The notes: generated by a model not told the origin, from the letters alone. Shown: positions 7,796 through 16,664, counted from the stretch's first letter. The stretch: 64,000 nt of DNA from Nocardiopsis trehalosi NBRC 14201 (GCF_001552555.1 NZ_BCRK01000009.1:1-64000), one strand, 5' to 3'. Made by a program: numbers and translations.

Positions 7796-8758
7796 ATGCA
7801 CAGACCGACTCCGCGCCGCGCCCGCGCGGCCCTCCTCGCCGGACTGGCGGCCGCCACCGCCCTGCTCGTGCCCACCGCCTCCTACGCCGACCCCCAGGAG
7901 GAGGAGGTCGACATCGAGGAGCTGAACGCGCGCGCCGACGCCCTGGAGGAGGAGTACGACAGCGAACTCGTCCAGTACACCGACGCCAAGGACGCCGTCG
8001 AGGAGGCCGAGCGCCGGCTGACCGAGGTCCAGGACGACCTCGACGCCGCGCGCGGCAACGTCGCCGACCTGGCGGCCGCCCAGTACAAGGGCACCGGCCT
8101 CGACCCGGCCGTCGAGGTCGTGATGAGCAGCGAGCCCGACCGCATGCTGGAGGACGCGGCGATCGTCGGGCAGGTCGCCCACAACAACGGCGAGCGCGTC
8201 AACGCCCTCACCGAGCTGGAGGCCGAGCGCCAGGAGGCCGCCGACGAGGCCGACGCCAAGCTCCAGGACGCCGAGGAGCTGATCGACGACCTGGAGGCGG
8301 AGCGCGACGACGTCCTCGCCAAGATCGAGAAGTACGAGGAGGAGCAGGTGCCCGACACCCCGGGCACCGGCGACGTCCCCGACAGCGCGATCGGCCCCGG
8401 CTGGGACGGCGCGACCCCGCGCATGGCCGCCATCCGCGACGAGATCGTGAGCACCTTCGGCGCCCCCTACCCGGTGGGCTGCCTGCGCCCGGGCGACCCC
8501 GGCGAGCACGGCTCCGGCCGCGCCTGCGACTTCATGATGAGCGCGGGCGGCGGCTCGCCCTCCGCCGCCAACCGCGCGCTCGGCCAGCAGATCGCCGAGT
8601 ACGCGCAGGCCAACGCCGACCGCCTGGGCGTCATGTACATCATCTGGGAGCAGAAGATCTGGGACACCCGCAACCCGGGGGCCGGCTGGAAGCCCATGGA
8701 GGACCGCGGGAGCATCACCCAGAACCACTACGACCACGTGCACATCTCGTCGTACTGA
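7796..8758 (+). CDS. secreted coiled-coil protein with LAS-like metal-binding C-terminal domain
   Basis: 320 residues. An Arg-rich signal peptide ends at about ASYA-DP, so export is expected. Residues about 40-185 are charged Glu/Asp/Ala-rich coiled coil, as in NlpC/P60-type cell-wall hydrolases. The C-terminal domain resembles the ARB_07466-like / M15-like fold: H-x6-D is encoded at 8507-8530 (EHGSGRACD) and H-x-H at 8735-8743 (DHVHIS), the spacing of the LAS zinc site. A peptidoglycan-related activity is inferred, not shown. The ATG at 7796 is chosen because AGGTGA precedes it; GTG at 7787 is the alternative. The 176-bp leader shows no riboswitch that I could recognise. Confidence 0.82.
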   Translation: MHRPTPRRARAALLAGLAAATALLVPTASYADPQEEEVDIEELNARADALEEEYDSELVQYTDAKDAVEEAERRLTEVQDDLDAARGNVADLAAAQYKGTGLDPAVEVVMSSEPDRMLEDAAIVGQVAHNNGERVNALTELEAERQEAADEADAKLQDAEELIDDLEAERDDVLAKIEKYEEEQVPDTPGTGDVPDSAIGPGWDGATPRMAAIRDEIVSTFGAPYPVGCLRPGDPGEHGSGRACDFMMSAGGGSPSAANRALGQQIAEYAQANADRLGVMYIIWEQKIWDTRNPGAGWKPMEDRGSITQNHYDHVHISSY

Positions 8759-8771
8759 CCCGGCGCGCCGC

Positions 8772-8798
8772 ACCCGGCCCGCGCGGCGCGGGCCGGGT
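8772..8798. terminator. bidirectional hairpin terminator
   Basis: The 13-base arms ACCCGGCCCGCGC and GCGCGGGCCGGGT pair perfectly around one base. It sits between the convergent ends of the secreted-protein gene and the MFS gene and reaches into the MFS stop codon. It can serve both strands. Confidence 0.7.
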
Positions 8799-10054
8799 CA
8801 GCCGGTCCGCGCCGCGCGGCCGACCGCGACCGCCGCGGGCAGGCACAGCGCCGCCGCGAGCCCGGTGAGCGCGAACGCCGGTCCGTAGCCGAGGAGGGGG
8901 ACGGCGGCGCCCAGGGCCGCCGCGCCGGCGCCCGTCCCGGCGTCGATGCCGATGTTCCAGACCGCGCTGGCGGTGCCGTAGCGCCCGCGCCCGGAGCGGC
9001 GGAACATCACCACGATGGTGTCGTTCTGCACGGCGCCGAACCCGGCGCCGAACAGCACCGCGCCCGCCACGACCGCCGCCGCGCCGGCCGCGCCCGGCCC
9101 GCTCCACCCTTCCCCCGCCGACCACAGCCCGGCGGCGGTCACCGCCATGCCCGCCGCCCCGGCGGCGGTGCCCCAGGCGAGCAGCGCCGGGCGGCCGGTC
9201 CGGTCGCCGAGCGCCCCGGCGGCCCACCGCGTCGCGACCGACGCCGCGCCGTAGCCGAGCAGGGCGGCCGCCGCCGTGCCGGGCGCCGCCTCCAGCGGCA
9301 GCGCGAGGAACGTGATGACCGCGCTGGACGCGACGGCGGCCACCAGGATCAGCGCGAACGGGGCGGCGAGGCCCGCGTACGCGGCCGCGCCGCCGGACGG
9401 CGGCGCGGCGTCCGTGCGGTGGCCCTCGGCGGGGGCCGGGTCCTCGGCGGGGCGCACGGTCGCCGCCACCGCGGCGCCCAGCAGCGGGGCGGCGGTCGCC
9501 AGGGCGAACACGGCGGTGAACCCGGCGTTCAGCGCCAGCCACACCCCGGTCGACAGGAAGACCACGTTCGGCAGGCCGACGGCCAGCCCGTAGGCGGCGG
9601 TGGCGCGGCCGACCCGGGCGGCGGGGGCGAGCCGCGCGGCCAGGGCCGCGCCGGCGACGGTGGCCATGCCGAAGCCGACACCGCGCACGGCGGAGACGGC
9701 GATGAGCGCGCCCGCGTCGGCGGTGAGCAGGAACAGCGGGGTGGGAAGCCCGAGCAGCGCGCAGCCGGCGGGCAGTGTCCACCGGTAGCCGCCCCGGGCG
9801 AGCAGCCACGGCATGGCGAGCTGGGCCAGGACCGTGGTCAGCATGAACACGGCCGTGGTGGCGCCCGCCGCGCCCGCGCCGCCCCCGCCGTGCACCGCCC
9901 ACAGCGGGACGATGGGCAGCAGCAGCGCGTGCCCGCTGAAGCCGCCGAGAGTGGCGGCGATGAGCCGGTGGAAGGCGCGGCCGTCCGCGTCCCCCGGCGT
10001 CCGGGGTGCGGTCGGCGCGCGCGGATCCGTCCGGACATCGGGGGTCTCGTTCAT
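8798..10054 (-). CDS. MFS transporter
   Basis: 418 residues with about 12 membrane helices and the short loops of the major facilitator superfamily. Loop 2-3 after the second helix is poorly conserved, so the class (drug efflux or sugar efflux) cannot be fixed. A hydrophilic, Asp/Pro-rich N-terminal tail of about 35 residues precedes the first helix. The ATG at 10054 has AAAGG upstream. The gene follows the hydrolase gene (52-bp gap, same direction), so they may be cotranscribed. Confidence 0.85.
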   Translation of the reverse strand: MNETPDVRTDPRAPTAPRTPGDADGRAFHRLIAATLGGFSGHALLLPIVPLWAVHGGGGAGAAGATTAVFMLTTVLAQLAMPWLLARGGYRWTLPAGCALLGLPTPLFLLTADAGALIAVSAVRGVGFGMATVAGAALAARLAPAARVGRATAAYGLAVGLPNVVFLSTGVWLALNAGFTAVFALATAAPLLGAAVAATVRPAEDPAPAEGHRTDAAPPSGGAAAYAGLAAPFALILVAAVASSAVITFLALPLEAAPGTAAAALLGYGAASVATRWAAGALGDRTGRPALLAWGTAAGAAGMAVTAAGLWSAGEGWSGPGAAGAAAVVAGAVLFGAGFGAVQNDTIVVMFRRSGRGRYGTASAVWNIGIDAGTGAGAAALGAAVPLLGYGPAFALTGLAAALCLPAAVAVGRAARTG

Positions 10055-10105
10055 GGGGCCTTTGTAGTGCACGGCGGGCCCGCGCCGCATCCCCCGGACG
10101 CGGGT

Positions 10106-10903
10106 TCAGCCGGCGGCGGGCCCCGTTGCCGCGGCCGCCGCCAGCCACGCGGCGAGGCGCCGGGCCAGGTCGGGCCGGACGGCGCGCTCGGCGTGGCCCA
10201 TCCCCGGGACGATCCACAGCTCCTTGGGGTCGCGGGCCGCCTCGTGCAGGCGCCGGGGGTGGTCGAGCGGGAAGTAGGGGTCGGCGTCGCCGTGCACGAC
10301 GAGGAGCGGGGCGGGCGCGACCCGGGCGGCCATCTCGGTCGGGTCGGGCGGGACCGGGTCCCACTGGCGGTCGACCACCCGCACCTTGCGGGCGGTGCGC
10401 AGGAACCACCGGCCGATCCGCTGCTCGATGCCGAAGTGCAGCAGCCGCATCCGGCGGGTGCCCCGGTAGTACCACCGGCTGGGCCCGCTGACGGCGGCCA
10501 CCGCGGCGACGCCGCCGAACATGCCCGCGTGCCGGATCACCACCGCCGCCCCGAGGGAGAACCCGACGGTGGCGATCCGGGTGTAGCCGCGCCCGCGCAG
10601 GTGGGCGACCGCCGCCTCGACGTCGTGCACCTCGGCGTCGCCGACCGTGCACAGGCCGCCGGAGCCGTGGTGGCCGCGGAAGTCGAAGGTGAGCACGTCG
10701 CCCACCGGCAGCAGGGCGGCGGCGATGGCGCGGGTGGCGGGGTTGCGCCAGGTGCCGGTGAACCCGTTGGCGACGACGACGGCGGTGTCGCGGTCGGTGC
10801 CGCCGCGCAGCAGGGCGCAGTCGAGGCGGACGCCGTCGGACGTGGTCACGGCGGGGTGTTCGGGGGCGAGCTGGACGGCGGAGGCGTCGGGAACGTCGGA
10901 CAT
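10106..10903 (-). CDS. alpha/beta hydrolase
   Basis: 265 residues with a complete alpha/beta-hydrolase triad: nucleophile Ser in GFSLGA, Asp in the HGDADPYFP segment, and His in GMGHAE. It looks like a soluble serine esterase or acylhydrolase; NGFTGTW probably forms the oxyanion region. The substrate is not evident. The ATG at 10903 follows GGGGAGGA; the longer in-frame version reaching into the TetR gene is a frame artefact. It sits just downstream of a TetR gene in the same direction (50-bp gap) and may be part of its transcript. Confidence 0.85.
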   Translation of the reverse strand: MSDVPDASAVQLAPEHPAVTTSDGVRLDCALLRGGTDRDTAVVVANGFTGTWRNPATRAIAAALLPVGDVLTFDFRGHHGSGGLCTVGDAEVHDVEAAVAHLRGRGYTRIATVGFSLGAAVVIRHAGMFGGVAAVAAVSGPSRWYYRGTRRMRLLHFGIEQRIGRWFLRTARKVRVVDRQWDPVPPDPTEMAARVAPAPLLVVHGDADPYFPLDHPRRLHEAARDPKELWIVPGMGHAERAVRPDLARRLAAWLAAAAATGPAAG

Positions 10904-10953
10904 GCCCCCATCCTCCCCGACGGCGGTCCGGCGCCCGCGCCGGGCCGCGCGGG

Positions 10954-11556
10954 TCACCCGGCGGCGGGCCAGGCGGCCATGGCGGTGGCGGCGACCTCCT
11001 CCAGCTCCGCGCGGTCGGCCCCGTCCTGGGCCCGCTGCGACATGCCTTGGAGCACGGCGGCGTAGAAGGCGGCGAGCGCGTGCGGGCGGGCGCCGGGCGG
11101 CAGCGGTTCGCCGTCCGCCGCCGCGGCGGTGAACCGGTCGGCCATGGCGGCGATGTTGGCCGCGCGCCGGGCGCGGAGGTCGGCGCGGACCTCGTCCTCG
11201 TCGGGCCGGCAGTTGACGGCGGCGCTGATGACCAGGCATCCGGGCGGGCGGTCGGGCGCGGTGTAGTCGGCGGCGGCGGTGCGCAGCATGGCCTCGATGC
11301 CCCCGCGCGCGGTGGGGGCGCGGGCGAACGCGGCGGCGACGGCGGCGCCGGCGGTGGCCTGGTAGTGGTCGACGACCTCGGCGAAGAGGGCGCGCTTGGA
11401 GCCGAACGCGGTGTAGAGGCTGGGCGGGGTGATGCCCAGGGCGGCGGTGAGGTCGCTCACGGACGTGGCGTGGTAGCCCTGCCGCCAGAACAGCTCGGTG
11501 GCGCGGCGCAGGGCCGCGTCGCGGTCGAAGGATCGGGGGCGTCCGCGCGGGGTCAT
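10954..11556 (-). CDS. TetR family transcriptional regulator
   Basis: 200 residues with an N-terminal TetR helix-turn-helix (about residues 10-55, ending SLYTAFGSKRALF) and a helical ligand-binding region with CLV near residue 108, as in the TetR group often paired with reductases. It is divergent from the SDR gene. The 75-bp gap holds two TAGCGATC-type palindromes, so it very probably represses both itself and the SDR gene until a small ligand binds. Confidence 0.9.
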   Translation of the reverse strand: MTPRGRPRSFDRDAALRRATELFWRQGYHATSVSDLTAALGITPPSLYTAFGSKRALFAEVVDHYQATAGAAVAAAFARAPTARGGIEAMLRTAAADYTAPDRPPGCLVISAAVNCRPDEDEVRADLRARRAANIAAMADRFTAAAADGEPLPPGARPHALAAFYAAVLQGMSQRAQDGADRAELEEVAATAMAAWPAAG

Positions 11557-11568
11557 GCGCCCATTCTA

Positions 11569-11580
11569 TAGCGATCACTA
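11569..11580. promoter_or_regulatory. TetR operator copy 1
   Basis: TAGCGATCACTA, a one-mismatch copy of the perfect palindrome at 11603-11614. It lies 13 bp from the TetR start. The two centres are 34 bp apart, about three helical turns. Confidence 0.65.
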
Positions 11581-11602
11581 TGCTACAGTCCCACTCATTA
11601 CC

Positions 11603-11614
11603 TAGCGATCGCTA
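11603..11614. promoter_or_regulatory. TetR operator copy 2
   Basis: TAGCGATCGCTA is a perfect 12-bp palindrome, 18 bp before the SDR start codon. It would block SDR transcription when bound. Confidence 0.7.
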
Positions 11615-11631
11615 CGGAATAGGAGACCGCC

Positions 11632-12438
11632 ATGTCCGCGTCCCCCACCGCCCCCGCCGCGAGCACCGCCCCCGCGACGCCCGCCGGCACCGCCGTCCGG
11701 ACCGCCCTGGTCACCGGTGCGAGCAAGGGCATCGGCCGGGAGATCGCCGAGCGGCTGGCCCGCGACGGCCTCCGCGTCGCCGTCCACTACGGCTCCGACC
11801 GCGCGGGCGCCGAGGCGGCCGTGGCGGCGATCACGGCCGCAGGCGGCCGCGCCTTCGCGCTCGGCGCCGACCTGGCGGCGGCCGACGGACCCGGCACGCT
11901 GACGGACGCCCTGCGCGCGGCGATCGGGCCGGACGGACACCTCGACGTGCTCGTCCACAACGCGGGGGTCGGCGAGTCCTCCGGCCTGGCCGAGATCACC
12001 CCCGAGGAGTACGACCGGCTCTTCGCCGTCAACGTCCGCGCCCCGCTGTTCCTCACCCAGCGGCTGCTGCCCGTCCTGCGCGACGGCGGCCGGATCATCG
12101 CCGTGTCCTCCGGCGTCACCCGCATCGCGCTGCCCGCGATGCTGCCCTACGCCATGACCAAGGGCGCACTGGAGGTCCTCGTCCACCAGCTCGCCCAGCA
12201 GGTGGGGCCGCGCGGCATCACCGTCAACGCCGTCGCGCCGGGCGTGATCGACACCGAGCGGACGCGGCGGCAGTTCGCCGCCGACCCCGGGTTCGCCGCC
12301 TACGCGGAGGAGGTCAGCGCGCTGGGCCGGGTCGGCCGGGTCGACGACGTCGCCGGCATCGCCGCGTTCCTCGCCTCGTCCGACGGCGGGTGGGTCACCG
12401 GGCAGGTGATCGACGCCACCGGCGGCTCCCACCTGTGA
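11632..12438 (+). CDS. SDR family oxidoreductase
   Basis: 268 residues of classical short-chain dehydrogenase. It has the cofactor motif TGASKGIG near residue 28, the structural NAG motif (HNAGVG), catalytic Ser in SSGVT, and YAMTK as the YxxxK pair. The C-terminus (DATGGSHL) is like 3-oxoacyl-ACP-reductase-type and quinone-modifying SDRs. An Ala/Pro/Thr-rich stretch of about 22 residues precedes the Rossmann core. AGGAGA lies just before the ATG. It is transcribed divergently from, and probably controlled by, the adjacent TetR. Confidence 0.92.
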   Translation: MSASPTAPAASTAPATPAGTAVRTALVTGASKGIGREIAERLARDGLRVAVHYGSDRAGAEAAVAAITAAGGRAFALGADLAAADGPGTLTDALRAAIGPDGHLDVLVHNAGVGESSGLAEITPEEYDRLFAVNVRAPLFLTQRLLPVLRDGGRIIAVSSGVTRIALPAMLPYAMTKGALEVLVHQLAQQVGPRGITVNAVAPGVIDTERTRRQFAADPGFAAYAEEVSALGRVGRVDDVAGIAAFLASSDGGWVTGQVIDATGGSHL

Positions 12439-12448
12439 GCGGGGCGGT

Positions 12449-13210
12449 TCACACCGAGGTGGCGCGGTGCCGGCGGCCGCGGCCGGTCAGCAGCAGGGAC
12501 CGGCCGTCCAGCAGGATGTGCAGCACGATGGGCACGAACAGGCTGCCGGTACCGAGGTAGACCACCATGAACAGCGCGCCCACCAGGCCCGGACCGACCA
12601 GCCCCCACCAGCCCTGGTAGACGTGGGCCAGCGCGAACAGCACGCACGACAGCACCGCGGCCGCCCACACGGGCAGCCCCAGCGCCACCCCGAGCGCCAC
12701 GAACAGGCCCCGGTACAGCACCTCCTCGCACACGCCCGCGGTGACCGCGAGCAGCCCGGCCGCGCGGCGCTCGGCGCGCGAGCGCGGCGCCAGCACCGTC
12801 AGGACGTGCGCGGCGGGCTCGGGGACCGGCGCGGGCTCGGGGCCGGGGCGGCGGCCCCGGCCCCGGTCGCGCGTCAGCAGCCACACCACCAGCAGCGCGA
12901 GCACGAACCCGATGACCGCCCCGGCGAACGGCCCCCACGCCACGGGGGCGCGCAGCCCGAGGTGGGCGGCCGTGAGCCCGGGGGCCAGCAGGACGGCGGC
13001 GACCACCACGGCGGTCCACGCCCAGGCGATGCCGATCGACAGCCGGTAGAACCGCAGGAGCGCGCGCGGATCGGAGTCGCGGGTGCGCTCCAGGCGGGCG
13101 AAGGCGCGCCGGCCCAGCAGCGGCTCGCCCACCGCCGCGTAGGCGAGCAGGGCGAGGGCGAGGACCAGCGCGGGCGTACTGAACTGAGGAATGCTCTCGG
13201 ACCACGGCAC
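12449..13210 (-). CDS. CPBP-family intramembrane metalloprotease
   Basis: 253-residue integral membrane protein of the CAAX protease / bacteriocin-processing (CPBP, ABI) family. The three metal-site motifs are present: EEVLYR (EExxxR), FALAHVYQG (FxxxH) and HILLD (HxxxD). The N-terminal half has about three helices and a charged loop with a PEPAPVPEP stretch. The GTG start at 13210 is chosen because TAGGCT lies seven bases upstream, suggesting a leaderless transcript. Substrates are unknown. It converges on the SDR gene with only 10 bp between stop codons. Confidence 0.88.
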   Translation of the reverse strand: MPWSESIPQFSTPALVLALALLAYAAVGEPLLGRRAFARLERTRDSDPRALLRFYRLSIGIAWAWTAVVVAAVLLAPGLTAAHLGLRAPVAWGPFAGAVIGFVLALLVVWLLTRDRGRGRRPGPEPAPVPEPAAHVLTVLAPRSRAERRAAGLLAVTAGVCEEVLYRGLFVALGVALGLPVWAAAVLSCVLFALAHVYQGWWGLVGPGLVGALFMVVYLGTGSLFVPIVLHILLDGRSLLLTGRGRRHRATSV

Positions 13211-13217
13211 GGGCCAC

Positions 13218-13223
13218 AGCCTA
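13218..13223 (-). promoter_or_regulatory. -10 box of a leaderless promoter (CPBP gene)
   Basis: TAGGCT on the minus strand, seven bases before the GTG start; no ribosome binding site is seen. Confidence 0.5.
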
Positions 13224-13230
13224 GAAGACC

Positions 13231-13261
13231 CGCGCGGCGGGGCCGCACACCCCGCCGCGCG
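13231..13261. other. 12-bp GC inverted repeat in a divergent intergenic region
   Basis: CGCGCGGCGGGG and CCCCGCCGCGCG pair perfectly around a seven-base loop, between the divergent CPBP and EF-G2 genes. Its position upstream of both starts makes an ordinary terminator unlikely. The rest of this 291-bp gap shows nothing else recognisable. Confidence 0.5.
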
Positions 13262-13501
13262 GCCCCGGACGCCCGCCCGGCACGCCGCGCGCCCCCGAAC
13301 GGGGCGGACGCCCCTCCGGCGTGTCGCGGCGCGCCCCTTGTGCTCGCGGTCGCGAAGGGTGACCGTAGGAAGTGGTCCGTGTCACATTCCGGCGCGGGCG
13401 ACGCGTCATCCGGGTGGACTCCACCGCGGGGCGCCCCGGCCGCGGCGGCCGCGAACGGCACCGGCCGGACGCGCCCGGGTGGGCGAGGGAAGGTGGCAAT
13501 C

Positions 13502-15649
13502 ATGGCGGACAGGTCATCGGGTCCGGCGACCGCCGGAGCGGCACCCCGGGCCGACCGGCCGGCGGACATCCGCAACGTCGCGCTGGTCGGCCCTTCGGGA
13601 GCGGGCAAGACGACCCTGCTGGAGGCGCTGCTGCACGCCTCCGGCACCATCACGCGCCCCGGCCGGGTCGAGGACGGCACCACCGTGGCCGACCACGACG
13701 AGGCCGAGGCGCGCCAGGGGCGGTCGGTCAACCTGGCCGTCGCCCCGATCCGGGTGGGCGGGGTGAAGGTCAACCTGCTCGACTGCCCCGGCTACGCCGA
13801 CTTCGTGGGCGAACTGCGCGCCGGGCTGCGCGCCGCCGACGCCGCCCTGTTCGTCGTTTCGGCGCTCGACGGGATCGACGGCCGCACCCGCCTGCTGTGG
13901 GAGGAGTGCGCCGCCATCGGCATGCCGCGCGCCGTCGCGGTGACCCGGATCGACCACCGGCGCGCCGACTTCGCCGACACCGTCGCGCGGTGCGCCGAGG
14001 CGTTCGGGCCCGGGGTGCTGCCCGCCTACGTGCCGGCGGTGACCGGCGAGGGCGCCGACCGCGCCGTCACCGGGATCATGGGGCTGGTGTCGGGCCGCTA
14101 CGCCGACCACTCCTCCGGGGAGCGGGTCGAGGCGGACCCGCCGGAGGGGCTGCGCGCCGAGTTCGCCGCGCTGCGCGACGCGCTGGTCGAGGGGGTGATC
14201 CAGGAGAGCGAGGACGAGACCCTGATGGACCGGTACATGGCGGGCGAGGAGCTCGACCCGGACCTGCTCGTCGCCGACCTGGAGACCGCGGTCGCCCGCG
14301 GCGGGCTGCACCCGGTCATCCCCGTCGCCGCGACGGCGGGGATCGGCGTGCACGAGCTGCTGACCGAGCTGCCCCGCGCCACGCCGTCGCCGCCGGAGCG
14401 GCCGCTGCCCGAGGTCACCACGGTCGACGGCGCCCCGGTCGGGGACCTGTCCTGCGACCCCGGCGGCCCGCTGCTGGCCGAGGTCGTGCAGACGGCCACC
14501 GACCCCTACGTCGGCCGGATCAGCCTGGTGCGGGTGTTCTCCGGCACGCTGCGCCCCGACACGGTCGTGCACGTGTGCGGGCACGGCCTGGCCGACCGGG
14601 GCCACGCCGACCACGACGTCGAGGAGCGCGTGGGCGGGCTCGCCGAACCGCTCGGCCGGCGGAGCACGCCCGTGGACGCCGCCGTCGCGGGCGACGTCTG
14701 CGCCGTCGCCCGGCTGGCGCGGGCCGAGACCGGCGACACGCTGTCCGACCGCGACCGCCCGCTGCGCATGCCGCCGTGGACGTTCCCCGAGCCGCTGCTG
14801 CCGGTGGCGCTGCGCGCCGCCGCGCACGCCGACGAGGACCGGCTGTCCCAGGCGCTGCCCCGGCTGGCGGCGGAGGACGCCACCCTGCGGGTGGAGGTCG
14901 ACCCCGAGACCCACCAGCTCGTGCTGTGGTGCATGGGCGAGGCGCACCGCGACGTGGCGCTGGACCGGCTGGCCCGCCGGTACGGGGTCGAGGTCACCAC
15001 CGAGGAGGTGCGGGTCCCGCTGCGGGCGACGTTCGCCGTGCCGGCGCAGGGCACCGGGCGCAACGTGAAGCAGAGCGGGGGCCACGGCGAGTTCGGCGTC
15101 TGCCGCATCGCCGTGGAGCCGCTGCCCTCGGGCGCCGGCCTGGAGTTCGTGGACGAGATCGTCGGCGGCGTGGTGCCGCGCCAGTTCGTGCCGTCGGTCG
15201 AGAAGGGCGTCCGGGCGGAGATGGAGCACGGGGTGCGCGACGGCCACCCGCTGGTCGACCTGCGGGTGCGGCTGTTCGACGGCAAGGCGCACTCCGTCGA
15301 CTCCTCCGACATGGCGTTCCAGAAGGCGGGCCGGCTCGCGCTGCGCGACGCCGCCGGCAACGGGCGGCTGACCGTGCTGGAGCCGGTCGACGCGGTGGCG
15401 GTGCTGGTCGACGACGAGCACATGGGCGCGGTGCTGAGCGACCTGTCGGCGCGGCGCGGCCGGGTGGTCGGCACCGAGGCGGTGCCGGGCGGGCGCACCC
15501 TGGTGCGGGCGGAGGTCCCGCGCCTGGAACTGCTGCGCTACGCCGTCGACCTGCGGTCGGTGTCGCACGGCACGGGCACCTTCACCCGGCACTACCTGCG
15601 CCACGAACCGCTGCCCGCGCAGCTCGCGGCGGCCCATACGGGCGGGTGA
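13502..15649 (+). CDS. elongation factor G-like GTPase (EF-G2)
   Basis: 715 residues with the full EF-G domain order: GTPase (P-loop GPSGAGKT at 30-37; G3 DCPGYAD), domain II, and domains III to V (GTGRNVKQSGGHGEFG is the start of domain IV). The G2 effector segment is short and unusual, and the usual G4 NKxD is VTRID, so nucleotide handling probably differs from FusA. Such EF-G2 proteins occur beside the true FusA in actinobacteria; their role is unsettled. The start is fixed by GGAAGGTGG before ATG 13502. No ribosomal-protein genes are nearby, unlike fusA. Confidence 0.9.
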   Translation: MADRSSGPATAGAAPRADRPADIRNVALVGPSGAGKTTLLEALLHASGTITRPGRVEDGTTVADHDEAEARQGRSVNLAVAPIRVGGVKVNLLDCPGYADFVGELRAGLRAADAALFVVSALDGIDGRTRLLWEECAAIGMPRAVAVTRIDHRRADFADTVARCAEAFGPGVLPAYVPAVTGEGADRAVTGIMGLVSGRYADHSSGERVEADPPEGLRAEFAALRDALVEGVIQESEDETLMDRYMAGEELDPDLLVADLETAVARGGLHPVIPVAATAGIGVHELLTELPRATPSPPERPLPEVTTVDGAPVGDLSCDPGGPLLAEVVQTATDPYVGRISLVRVFSGTLRPDTVVHVCGHGLADRGHADHDVEERVGGLAEPLGRRSTPVDAAVAGDVCAVARLARAETGDTLSDRDRPLRMPPWTFPEPLLPVALRAAAHADEDRLSQALPRLAAEDATLRVEVDPETHQLVLWCMGEAHRDVALDRLARRYGVEVTTEEVRVPLRATFAVPAQGTGRNVKQSGGHGEFGVCRIAVEPLPSGAGLEFVDEIVGGVVPRQFVPSVEKGVRAEMEHGVRDGHPLVDLRVRLFDGKAHSVDSSDMAFQKAGRLALRDAAGNGRLTVLEPVDAVAVLVDDEHMGAVLSDLSARRGRVVGTEAVPGGRTLVRAEVPRLELLRYAVDLRSVSHGTGTFTRHYLRHEPLPAQLAAAHTGG

Positions 15650-15658
15650 GCCGGACCC

Positions 15659-15711
15659 GGCCCGCCCGGGGCGGGCGGCCCGGGCGGTGCGCGCGCCGCC
15701 CCGGGCGGGCC
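15659..15711. terminator. bidirectional terminator
   Basis: A 16-bp perfect inverted repeat (15659-15674 with 15696-15711) around a 21-base loop; pairing continues outward a few bases with one mismatch. It lies between the convergent EF-G2 and dehydratase genes. Confidence 0.75.
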
Positions 15712-15719
15712 GGGGCCGG

Positions 15720-16658
15720 TCAGAGTGAGGCGGGCATACCGGCCGGGAAGTTGCTGCCGGTGAGGATGGTGGCCACCCGGGCGCCGGGGAGGTCGCGGCG
15801 GGCGAGCGCGGCGATGCCGACGGCGGCCGACGGCTCCACCACCAGGCCGACGACGTCGCGCAGCAGCCGGAGCGCCGCGGTGATCTCCGCCTCCTCGACC
15901 AGCACCATGTCGTCGACGGTGTCGCGCATCCAGGCGACCGCGTCGGGGACCGGCACCCGCACCGCGAGCCCGTCGGCGGCGGTGCTGACGCCGTCCGTGG
16001 CCACCGCCCGGCCCGAGCGCCAGCTGTGCGCCATGGCGGGGGCGCCCGCCGCGCACACGCCGACGATCCGGGTCCCGCGCGAGTGCTCCTTGAGCCACCG
16101 GCCCACGCCGGCGGCCAGGGCCCCGTTGCCGACGGGCACCACGACGGTGTCGAGCTGGAGCGGGGCGAGTTCGACGCCGATGGTGCCGGCGCCCTCGGCG
16201 ATCTGCGGCTGCCGGCCGTCCTCGATGAACACGCAGTCGCCGCGCCCGGCGGCGTAGTCGGCGGCGGCCTCCTTGGCGGCGTCGAAGTCGGCACCGGTGA
16301 CGACGACGCGGGCGCCCAGTTCGCGCATGCGCGCGACCTTGACGCCGCTCGCGGTCGTGGCGGCGAACACGTGGACGGGCAGGCCGCGGCTGCGCGCCGC
16401 GTACGCCATGGCCTGGCCGAAGTTCCCGGCCGACGCGCACACCACGGCGCGGTTCTCGCCGGTGTCGCGGAACAGGAAGTCGGCGCCGCGCCCCTTGAAG
16501 GAGCGGACGGGGTTGAGGGTCTCGATCTTGAGGAAGGTCTCCCGCTCCAGTCGGCGGGAGAGGGCGTCGTCGCTGATCTGCGGCGTGTCGCGGAACCGGC
16601 GGTCGATGAGCCGGTAGGCCGTTGCGATCCGGTCGAGCCGGAGGGTTTCGGTCGGCAT
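15720..16658 (-). CDS. threonine/serine dehydratase-like PLP enzyme
   Basis: 312 residues of the fold-type II PLP family. The Schiff-base Lys is K55 in SFKGRGA, and the phosphate-binding loop is replaced by VPVGNGALAAG (a GGGGL-type segment). ASAGNFGQA is the substrate loop. The catabolic threonine dehydratase / serine racemase group fits; there is no ACT domain, so it is not feedback-controlled like IlvA. It would make 2-oxobutanoate or pyruvate plus ammonia, or interconvert serine. TACGAT six bases before the ATG suggests a leaderless transcript. Confidence 0.85.
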   Translation of the reverse strand: MPTETLRLDRIATAYRLIDRRFRDTPQISDDALSRRLERETFLKIETLNPVRSFKGRGADFLFRDTGENRAVVCASAGNFGQAMAYAARSRGLPVHVFAATTASGVKVARMRELGARVVVTGADFDAAKEAAADYAAGRGDCVFIEDGRQPQIAEGAGTIGVELAPLQLDTVVVPVGNGALAAGVGRWLKEHSRGTRIVGVCAAGAPAMAHSWRSGRAVATDGVSTAADGLAVRVPVPDAVAWMRDTVDDMVLVEEAEITAALRLLRDVVGLVVEPSAAVGIAALARRDLPGARVATILTGSNFPAGMPASL

Positions 16659-16664
16659 GTGCGC

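Noticed and set aside
9419-11065. 548-codon plus-strand frame across the MFS, hydrolase and TetR genes
   Set aside because: Low-complexity Gly/Arg shadow of intact minus-strand genes.
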